Made by a program: the position numbers and the translations under genes. From Methyloversatilis universalis EHg5 (GTDB lineage: Bacteria; Pseudomonadota; Gammaproteobacteria; Burkholderiales; Rhodocyclaceae): a stretch of 64,000 nucleotides of DNA. The notes beneath the pieces are model-generated. The model searched no databases. It was not told the DNA's origin and saw nothing but the letters and a program-made list of their open reading frames with translations. Positions 57,938 to 64,000 of this stretch are shown piece after piece. How positions within the stretch are numbered: the first letter of the stretch is position 1; the number at the start of each line of letters is the position of its first letter. Location of the stretch: assembly GCF_000378945.1 (NCBI RefSeq), contig NZ_KB900539.1, positions 3,360,122 through 3,424,121 of the forward strand. Direction: 5' to 3'.

Positions 57938-57947
57938 CGATCGTTAA
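57912..57947. repeat. Two overlapping perfect palindromes at the MocR gene end
   Basis: TTAATTCTTCG and CGAAGAATTAA form an 11-bp stem with a GCAA loop (57912-57937), covering the last codons and stop of the MocR gene. TTAACGATCGTTAA (57934-57947) is a second, perfect 14-base palindrome that shares its first bases. Both are A+T-rich in G+C-rich surroundings. They may be a terminator or a protein-binding site 110 bases before the PhoX-like gene. Confidence 0.7.
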
Positions 57948-58058
57948 CCAGACTGTTTCGGAGCCCTGCGGCGCCCATGCCGCCGGGCCTTCCCGACCGC
58001 ACCCGCCGTTCACCCCGGCCGCGTAGGGCACACATCCGATACAGACCTGGAGATACAG

Positions 58059-59483
58059 ATGACCGACTCGACGACCGACGCTTCGCGCCGCCGTTTCATG
58101 TCCACCTTCGGCGCCGGCGGTGCCGGCCTCACCATCGCGCCGCTGCTCGCGCTGCAATCCGGCCAGGCCGCGGCCGCCAGCCCCAAGGGCGGCCCGTCTT
58201 CCGGCGCCGGCTTCGGCCCGCTGACCCCCAAGCTGCCGCTGAACACCGACGAACTGAACAACCCCTTCATCGGTGACCTGCGCAACAAGCCCATCCTCGC
58301 GCTGCCGGAAGGCTTCGACTACTGGGTGATTTCGCCGACCGGCGACACGCTGAGCGACGGCAATCTGGTTCCCGGCAACCATGACGGCATGGCCGCCTTC
58401 CGCAGCCCGACCGGCGGCACGGTGCTGGTGCGCAACCACGAACTGGGCGGCGTGTCCGCCGGCGCGCCGCGCTGCATCACCCCCAGCGGTTCGACCTATG
58501 ACCCGACGCAGGCCGGTGGCACCACCACGCTGGTACTCGACAATCAGGGCAAGCTGGTGAGCCACGTCGGTTCGCTGGCCGGCACCACCCGCAACTGCGC
58601 TGGCGGCCCGACCCCGTGGAACACCTGGCTGAGCTGTGAGGAAACCTTCAACACCGCCAGCAGCGCCGCCACCATCCGCCACGGCTACGTGTTCGAAGTG
58701 CCGGCCGACGGCGAAGGCTCGATCGAGCCGATCCGTGAAATGGGTCGCCGCAATCACGAAGCCGCCGCGGTCGATCCGAGCACCGGCTACGTCTATCTGA
58801 CCGAAGACCGCGGCGACAGCCTGCTGTACCGCTTCCGCCCGAACGAGTACGGCAACCTGCGCTCCGGCGGCGTGCTGGAAGCGCTGCGCATCATCGACAT
58901 GCCGGGCGTGAACACTGCAACCGGCTTCAAGGACAAGCTGTTCAAGGCACTGGCCACCGACTGGGTCGAAATCGAGGTGCCGGATCCGGACAGCGAATCC
59001 GCCGGCGCATCGAACCGCGCCCAGGGCTACGCCAAGGGCGCCGCCCGCTTCACCCGTGGCGAAGGCTGCTGGTGGGGCAACGGCAAGGTGTATTTCGTCT
59101 GCAGCAACGGTGGTGACGCCGGCCGCGGCCAGATCTTCGCCTACGACCCGGAAGACGGCACGGTCACGCTGTTCGTCGAATCGGTGGCCAGCAGCAACGG
59201 CCAGTACGCCGACAACGGCGGCTTCCTGCTGGCCGCGCCGGACAACATCACGGTCGGCCCGGACGGCCGCCTGTACGTCTGCGAAGACGGCTCCGGCATC
59301 GAGAAGGTGGTGGGCGTGGGCCTGGACGGCGAGCTGTTCGAAGTCGCGCTGAACATGCTGAACGGCTCGGAATTCGCCGGCGCCTGTTTCTCGCATGACG
59401 GACGCTTCATGTTCGTCAGCATGCAGAGCCCGGGCCTCACCTTCGTGATCCGCGGCAACTGGCGCAAGGGTCGTCGCTTCTGA
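58059..59483 (+). CDS. PhoX-like (DUF839) Tat-exported phosphatase-family protein
   Basis: The 474-residue protein has a Tat signal: SRRRFMSTFG in a polar start followed by a hydrophobic stretch to AAAASP near residue 40. The body matches PhoX/DUF839 beta-propellers: NHDGMAAF, LVRNHELGG, NTWLSCEETF, RNHEAAAVD and TEDRGDSLLYRFRP. PhoX enzymes are Ca/Fe alkaline phosphatases. The typical Ca/Fe ligands (CysxxEE, His-Glu, Asp-rich sites) are present by eye. It is shorter than full PhoX (about 600-700), so the activity is unproven. Confidence 0.85.
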   Translation: MTDSTTDASRRRFMSTFGAGGAGLTIAPLLALQSGQAAAASPKGGPSSGAGFGPLTPKLPLNTDELNNPFIGDLRNKPILALPEGFDYWVISPTGDTLSDGNLVPGNHDGMAAFRSPTGGTVLVRNHELGGVSAGAPRCITPSGSTYDPTQAGGTTTLVLDNQGKLVSHVGSLAGTTRNCAGGPTPWNTWLSCEETFNTASSAATIRHGYVFEVPADGEGSIEPIREMGRRNHEAAAVDPSTGYVYLTEDRGDSLLYRFRPNEYGNLRSGGVLEALRIIDMPGVNTATGFKDKLFKALATDWVEIEVPDPDSESAGASNRAQGYAKGAARFTRGEGCWWGNGKVYFVCSNGGDAGRGQIFAYDPEDGTVTLFVESVASSNGQYADNGGFLLAAPDNITVGPDGRLYVCEDGSGIEKVVGVGLDGELFEVALNMLNGSEFAGACFSHDGRFMFVSMQSPGLTFVIRGNWRKGRRF

Positions 59484-59490
59484 TCCGGCG

Positions 59491-59517
59491 CGCCCCGCCT
59501 GCTTGGCCGGCGGGGCG
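59491..59517. terminator. Hairpin between PhoX-like and hydrolase genes
   Basis: CGCCCCGCC (59491-59499) and GGCGGGGCG (59509-59517) form a perfect 9-bp stem with a 9-base loop, 8 bases after the PhoX-like stop and between convergent genes. There is no T-run. Confidence 0.5.
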
Positions 59518-59539
59518 TGCAGCACGGCCACCCCGCGCG

Positions 59540-60445
59540 TCAGCGCGCGGGGCTGCGCCACATGCCTGCACTGTCCAGAAAGGCATCCACCCGCGCGGTG
59601 TACTCACCGGGACGGCCCAGACCTTCATTGATGTCGCCATGCGACAGATCGAGCGGCAGCACCTCGATGCGCCCGCCGGTGTCGCGCACCCGCTGCGCGA
59701 AGGCGTCGACCTGATCGCAGGCCTGGCTGCGCCGGCTTGAGCACACTGCCAGCCAGGGCGGCGTCGGGCCGCTCAGGCGATGACGTGGCGAGGTGGCGGC
59801 CCAGAAGGCGGGATCCTTGCCGAAGGCGCGGTCGAACAGTGGTGCATGCCGTTCGGCCATCAGCCGCGGCACGTCCAGCGCACCGCTGTCGAGCAGCACC
59901 ACCGCACGCCAGGACTGCACGCCGGCCGGCGGCGCGGCCGCCAGCAGCGCCACCAGATGCGCGCCGGCCGAATGCCCCATCAGCACGAAGCGGGACGGAT
60001 CGCCGCCCCAGGACAAGGCCAGTGACTGCGCCTTCGTCAACGCGGCCGCCACGTCGTCGCGCTGGGTCGGTACGTCGGCCTCGGGCAGCATGCGGTAATT
60101 GACCGACACCACGATGGCTCCGGCAGGCAGCCAGTGCGCCACCTTATTGTCCACCACCCGGCCGTGCGCCTTGTCGCCGCGCCGCCAGCCCCCGCCATGC
60201 ACCATGAAGACGACCGGCGCGCCCTGTGCGTCCGGCGGAATGAACACGTCCATGCGCTGCGCGCGGTCCGCGCCGTAAGGCTGGTCGCGCAGCACCCGGC
60301 TGCCGGCGGGCAGGCCAGCTTCGGTGGCGGGTGATTCGCCGCGACCGGCGCTCAGACGCTCGCGCAACGGACCGGCCTGCGCGGCCGGCAGGCACAGCAA
60401 AACGGCCAAGGCAGCGGCGAGCGGGAAGAAAGCGGGACGCATCAT
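59540..60445 (-). CDS. Secreted alpha/beta hydrolase (HSL/esterase type)
   Basis: The 301-residue product has a signal peptide (cut near AQA-GP, residue 24) and the esterase/hormone-sensitive-lipase fold: VFMVHGGGWRRGD (oxyanion hole), GHSAGAHL (nucleophile) and a late DLSHGDINEG with the catalytic His. GAGGAG precedes the ATG at 60445. A longer frame into the next gene is not used. It is a periplasmic or secreted esterase; the substrate is unknown. It lies 56 bases after ubiA in the same direction and may be cotranscribed. Confidence 0.88.
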   Translation of the reverse strand: MMRPAFFPLAAALAVLLCLPAAQAGPLRERLSAGRGESPATEAGLPAGSRVLRDQPYGADRAQRMDVFIPPDAQGAPVVFMVHGGGWRRGDKAHGRVVDNKVAHWLPAGAIVVSVNYRMLPEADVPTQRDDVAAALTKAQSLALSWGGDPSRFVLMGHSAGAHLVALLAAAPPAGVQSWRAVVLLDSGALDVPRLMAERHAPLFDRAFGKDPAFWAATSPRHRLSGPTPPWLAVCSSRRSQACDQVDAFAQRVRDTGGRIEVLPLDLSHGDINEGLGRPGEYTARVDAFLDSAGMWRSPAR

Positions 60446-60501
60446 GGGAAACACTCCTCGAGCCTGGGACTGTTCCGGTGGACGCGCCAGTGCGCCGGCG
60501 C

Positions 60502-61368
60502 TTACGGCCGCAGCAGGTAATCCAGCACGATGCCGGCGAATACCGCGGCGCCGAACCAGTTGTTGTGCAGGAAGGCGCGGAAGCAGGCCGCCCGCTCGCG
60601 GCCGCGGATCAGTGTCCAGTGGTAGCCGGCAATGCCCGCCGCCACCGCCAGCGACGCGTAGAAGGGCAGCCCCAGCCCTTCGCGCGCGCCCCACCAGGCC
60701 AGCAGCGCCAGCGTGATCGCATAGCAGGCCATGATGGCCGCCACGTCGAAGCGGCCGAAGGTGATGGCCGAGGTGCGGATGCCGATCTTCAGGTCGTCCT
60801 CGCGGTCGACCAGCGCGTATTCGGTGTCATAGGCCACCGCCCAGAACACATTGGCGGCCAGCAGCAGCCAGGCCTCGAACGGCACTTCGTACAGCTGGGC
60901 GGCATAGGCCATCGGCGCGCCGAAACCGAAGGCGATGCCCAGATAGGCCTGCGGAATCGCGAAGAAGCGCTTGGTGAAGGGGTAGCTGGCGGCGAGGAAG
61001 AGCGCGGCGAAGGACAGCGCGATCACCAGCCGGTGCAGCGGCAGGATGAGGATGAAGGCGCACAGCGACAGCCCGGCCGCCAGCAGCAGCGCCTCGCGGG
61101 TGCTCACCTCGCCGGTGGCCAGCGGCCGGTTTTTCGTGCGCTCGACATGGCCGTCGAAATTGCGGTCGGCATAGTCGTTCATGACGCAGCCGGCGCTGCG
61201 CATCAGCACCGTGCCGAGCATGAATATCCAGACCATGAAGGGCGACGGATTGCCGCCGCCGGACACCCACAGCGCCCACAGCGTAGGCCAGGCCAGCAGC
61301 AGGATGCCGATCGGCTTGTCCAGCCGCATCAGGCGCTCCCAGGCATTCAGTCGGGCGGACAGATTCAT
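60502..61368 (-). CDS. ubiA: 4-hydroxybenzoate polyprenyltransferase UbiA
   Basis: UbiA prenylates 4-hydroxybenzoate at the inner membrane, the step after UbiC. The 288-residue integral membrane protein has both Asp-rich motifs, [20 protein letters not shown] and [20 protein letters not shown], and about eight helices. Its ATG overlaps the ubiC stop (ATGA), so the pair is coupled. Confidence 0.97.
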   Translation of the reverse strand: MNLSARLNAWERLMRLDKPIGILLLAWPTLWALWVSGGGNPSPFMVWIFMLGTVLMRSAGCVMNDYADRNFDGHVERTKNRPLATGEVSTREALLLAAGLSLCAFILILPLHRLVIALSFAALFLAASYPFTKRFFAIPQAYLGIAFGFGAPMAYAAQLYEVPFEAWLLLAANVFWAVAYDTEYALVDREDDLKIGIRTSAITFGRFDVAAIMACYAITLALLAWWGAREGLGLPFYASLAVAAGIAGYHWTLIRGRERAACFRAFLHNNWFGAAVFAGIVLDYLLRP

Positions 61369-61907
61369 GGCGCAAGCTCCGAAATCGCGGGCAGGAACAC
61401 CTCGGTCACCAGCAGCGGCCGGCCGTGCCGCATGAACAGCGAACGGCGCGCCCACAACGGCCCGCTGACCGCGATGCCTTCGGCGCGCACCCGGCGATGC
61501 AGCGGATGCCGCCAGTCCAGCCGGCGCACCGCCAGCGGCGAGCGGGCGATGCGCGCGTCGGCAAACAGCAGCGCGCCCAGCGGCCGGCTGCCGACACCGC
61601 GGAACATGTGCCACACGCCGTGCAGATCGCGCGGATTCACCACGCTGTGCGCGAACACCACCGGCTGGCCGTCGGCATGCAGCAGCACTTCGCGCGACAC
61701 CGCGCGCGCACGGCCGCAGCCGACCAGGCTGGCTTCATCGACAGCCAGCGCGGTACGCCCGGTGCGCAGCGGCTGCACCGAAAAATGACGGCAGCGCGCA
61801 CGGATGCGGGCGGTCAGCGAATGCGGATCGGTCAGCCAGCCACGCAGCGGCGGCGGCATGAACAGGGCCGGCGAGCGCCACGCGGTGCCGGCTCGGGACA
61901 GGGTCAT
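61365..61907 (-). CDS. ubiC: Chorismate pyruvate-lyase UbiC
   Basis: UbiC turns chorismate into 4-hydroxybenzoate and pyruvate, the first step of ubiquinone synthesis. The 180-residue protein has the active-site region [15 protein letters not shown], the conserved Arg-containing [23 protein letters not shown] (split by eye) and a closing [17 protein letters not shown]. Length fits the family. It lies 49 bases after ccoS and overlaps ubiA. Confidence 0.93.
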   Translation of the reverse strand: MTLSRAGTAWRSPALFMPPPLRGWLTDPHSLTARIRARCRHFSVQPLRTGRTALAVDEASLVGCGRARAVSREVLLHADGQPVVFAHSVVNPRDLHGVWHMFRGVGSRPLGALLFADARIARSPLAVRRLDWRHPLHRRVRAEGIAVSGPLWARRSLFMRHGRPLLVTEVFLPAISELAP

Positions 61908-61956
61908 CGGGGATGCGGTGAAGAAGCGGAACCGGCCCGCATGATACCGCCTCGGC

Positions 61957-62139
61957 CTAGCGCGCCGGCCGGTCGTCGTCCTTCGGCAGTTCGGGCGCGC
62001 GGTCGTCGTCCATCAGCATGCGGTGGGCCGGCCCTTCGAGGTCGTCGAACTGGCCGCTGCGCGCCGACCAGATGAATACCGCACCGATGCCGATCGCGAT
62101 CAGCACCGACATCGGCACCAGCAGCCACAGGATGTCCAT
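61957..62139 (-). CDS. ccoS: cbb3-type cytochrome oxidase assembly protein CcoS
   Basis: The 60-residue protein has one membrane helix (about 4-26) and the CcoS motif FIWSARSGQFDDLEGPAHRML. CcoS assists metal insertion into cbb3 cytochrome oxidase, the high-affinity terminal oxidase. Its start overlaps the ccoI stop (TGATG), so the pair is coupled. The C-terminal acidic tail (DDDRAPELPKDDDRPAR) is longer than the minimal core. Confidence 0.95.
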   Translation of the reverse strand: MDILWLLVPMSVLIAIGIGAVFIWSARSGQFDDLEGPAHRMLMDDDRAPELPKDDDRPAR

Positions 62140-64000
62140 CAGCTTTTCTCCGGTGTCCGCCGCTGCAGGCGCAGCGCGTTCAGCACCACCATCAGCGAAC
62201 TGAGCGACATGCCGACACCCGCCATCCAGGGCGTAATCCAGCCCAGCATGGCCGGCGGAATGGCGAGCAGGTTGTAGGCGAAGGCCCAGCGCAGGTTCTG
62301 GCGCACCACGGCCAGCGTGGCCTGGGCGCTGTCGAGCCCGCGGGTGAGCGCGTCGAAACGGTCGGACAGCAGCACCAGATCACCCTGGGCGCGCGCCAGT
62401 TCGGTGCCGCTGCCCATGGCGACCGACACCTGGGCCTGCGCCAGCACCGGCGCATCATTCACGCCGTCGCCAAGCATGGCCACCACGGCGCCCCGCTGCT
62501 GCAGCGCCTCGATGTGGGCGCGCTTGCCTTCGGGCGTCATCCGCGCGTGCGCATCGACGATGCCCAGTTCAGCGGCCAGCGCGGCCACCGGCGCCGGTGC
62601 GTCACCGGACAGCAGACTGATTTCGATACCCCGCTCGCGCAGGCGCGCCACCAGTTCGTGCGCGCCCGGGCGCAGCGTGTCGCTCAGGTCGAAGCGGGCC
62701 AGCAGACCGCCTTCGTCGCCCAGCCACACCGGCGAGACCAGACCGTCCGGCGGCAGCGGCTGCGCGGCGCCGGACAGTGCGCAGACATAGTCCGCCCGGC
62801 CCAACCGCAGCCGCCGGCCGGCGATGCGGCCTTCGACCCCCTGCCCGGTTTCGGCGGCCAGTTCGCTCACAGCCGGCTGCGTGCCGCCGGCCGCCGCACG
62901 CAGCGCGCGGGCGATCGGGTGGGTGGACGGACCTTCGAGCGCCGCCGCGAACCGGCGGGCGTCGTCCGCACTGCACGCACCCAGCGGCTCGACCGCCTGC
63001 ACGCTCATGTCGCCGGTGGTCAGGGTGCCGGTCTTGTCGAACACCACGTGGGTCACCCGGGCCAGCGTTTCGATGGCGTGCGGCCGGGTCACCAGCAGGC
63101 CGCCGCGCGACAGCACGCCAGTGCCCACGGTGAGCGCCGCCGGCGTGGCCAGCGACAGCGCGCACGGGCAGCTCACCACCAGCACCGCGACGAACACCGG
63201 CAGCGCCTGCGACGGGTCCAGCCACAGCCAGACGGCTGCGGTGAGCAGCGCCAGCACGATGAGCGCCTTCACGAAATGCACCGCCACCCTGTCGGCGAAC
63301 TGCACCACCGCCGGCCGGCTGGCCGAGGCGCGGCCGATCAGCCGGCGGATCGCCGCCAGCCGGGTCGCCTCGCCGACCTGTTCCACCGCCAGCACCACCG
63401 GCGAGGCGATGTTCAGGCTGCCGCCGACCACCCGGTCGCCCGGCGCGCGCGCCTGCGGGCGCGACTCGCCGGTGAGCAGGCTTTCATCGACCTCGCTGCG
63501 GCCATCGACCAGGCGGCCGTCGGCCGGAAACACCTCGCCTGCCGCCACCGCCACATGGTCGCCGGCGGCCAGCCGCGCCACCGGTACCGCTTCGGTCGCG
63601 CTGCCCGGCCAGGCGGTGAAACGCCGCGCCAGCGCCGGCATCACACGCGCCAGTTCCTCCACCCCACGCACCGAGCGCTGGCGGGCCAGCATTTCCAGAT
63701 AGCGCCCGCCGAGCAGCAGAAACACGAACATGGTGACCGAATCGAAATAGACCACGCCCGAATGCGTCAGCGTGGCCCACAGGCTGGCGATGAAGGCGCT
63801 GCCGATGCCGAGCGCGACCGGCAGGTCCATGCCGACCCGCTTCGCCGCCAGATCGCGCAACGCGCGCGAAAAGAAGGGGGCGGCGGAATAGCACACCACC
63901 GGCGCGGTCAGCACCAGACTGGCCCAGCGCATCAGTGCGGCGATGCTGCCCGGCAGTTCGGCGTCACCCGCGGTGTACTCCGGCCACGCATACATCATCA
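62139..64000 (-). CDS. ccoI: cbb3-oxidase copper-transporting P1B ATPase CcoI/FixI (N-terminus cut by window edge)
   Basis: The visible 620 codons lack only the N-terminal part (metal-binding domain and first helices), which lie beyond the right edge; the frame is open to 64000. Motifs are all P1B-type: LTGES (actuator), VVSCPCALSLATP (CPC metal site), FDKTGTLTTG (phosphorylated Asp), THPIA, and MLGDGVNDAP. CcoI supplies copper for the cbb3 oxidase. It is coupled to ccoS. Rare changes from the family were not seen. Confidence 0.95.
   Translation of the reverse strand, partial: MMYAWPEYTAGDAELPGSIAALMRWASLVLTAPVVCYSAAPFFSRALRDLAAKRVGMDLPVALGIGSAFIASLWATLTHSGVVYFDSVTMFVFLLLGGRYLEMLARQRSVRGVEELARVMPALARRFTAWPGSATEAVPVARLAAGDHVAVAAGEVFPADGRLVDGRSEVDESLLTGESRPQARAPGDRVVGGSLNIASPVVLAVEQVGEATRLAAIRRLIGRASASRPAVVQFADRVAVHFVKALIVLALLTAAVWLWLDPSQALPVFVAVLVVSCPCALSLATPAALTVGTGVLSRGGLLVTRPHAIETLARVTHVVFDKTGTLTTGDMSVQAVEPLGACSADDARRFAAALEGPSTHPIARALRAAAGGTQPAVSELAAETGQGVEGRIAGRRLRLGRADYVCALSGAAQPLPPDGLVSPVWLGDEGGLLARFDLSDTLRPGAHELVARLRERGIEISLLSGDAPAPVAALAAELGIVDAHARMTPEGKRAHIEALQQRGAVVAMLGDGVNDAPVLAQAQVSVAMGSGTELARAQGDLVLLSDRFDALTRGLDSAQATLAVVRQNLRWAFAYNLLAIPPAMLGWITPWMAGVGMSLSSLMVVLNALRLQRRTPEKS

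Overview
The window is a high-G+C chromosomal segment of a betaproteobacterium. Gene content and order fit the Rhodocyclales/Methyloversatilis neighbourhood, but I cannot fix the genus without a search. The evidence is the order lptD-surA-pdxA-rsmA, the amgK-murU pair, dusB-fis-purH-purD-hemF, hemC-hemD-hemX-hemY next to ppc and an AlgZ/AlgR pair beside argH, a phasin gene (polyhydroxyalkanoate granules), ubiquinone genes (ubiA, ubiC, ubiD, a ubiH-type monooxygenase) and cbb3-oxidase assembly genes (ccoS, ccoI). Most genes are core metabolism or envelope genes, packed tightly with many 1-4 base stop/start overlaps.

Layout. 1-5774 (minus strand) is an accessory RHS island: a large YD-repeat protein without the RHS core, a small secreted cysteine protein, a short RHS-core protein with an unrecognised toxin-like tail, and a candidate immunity gene that runs off the left edge. 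5958-12317 holds a small YgaP-type membrane protein and the lptD-surA-pdxA-rsmA operon. 12447-14163 is the cell-wall recycling pair amgK-murU. 14170-16334 is a two-component system. 16440-20697 is a translationally coupled five-gene cluster (thermostable-hemolysin-type protein, AMP ligase, haem-oxygenase-like diiron enzyme, short-chain dehydrogenase, TPR protein). 20836-26115 has pepP-ubiH and an MBOAT/SGNH-like acyltransferase pair.

26210-31392 is dusB-fis-purH-purD-hemF. 31625-34510 has ompW with an FNR-type site, an M48 peptidase and a DUF898 protein. 34567-38622 is the haem operon hemC-hemD-hemX-hemY, divergent from ppc (38807-41590). 41641-44939 is algZ-algR and the divergent argH. 45072-48554 is an operon of two serine/threonine kinases with cyclic-nucleotide-binding-like tails plus a fructosamine kinase. 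48860-49423 is a phasin behind a consensus promoter. 49498-55180 has a CinA-type protein, ubiD, an HDAC-like deacylase, two lipoproteins (one FlgO-like) and a hydrolase. 55177-57937 has a DinB protein, a DUF1127 protein and a tautomerase divergent from a MocR-type regulator with repeated operator-like sites. 58059-64000 has a Tat-exported PhoX-like protein, a lipase-like hydrolase, ubiC-ubiA, ccoS and a ccoI truncated by the right edge.

The best candidates for something new are the five-gene coupled cluster at 16440-20697, the split RHS island at 1-5774, and the kinase/kinase/fructosamine-kinase operon at 45072-48554. The five-gene cluster has a PmrA/QseB-type box (CTTAAG-N5-CTTAAT) 42 bases before its first start codon, and a regulator of that family is encoded just downstream, which suggests a self-contained regulated biosynthetic unit with an unknown small-molecule product. 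No tRNA, rRNA, CRISPR array, transposase or phage gene was seen.
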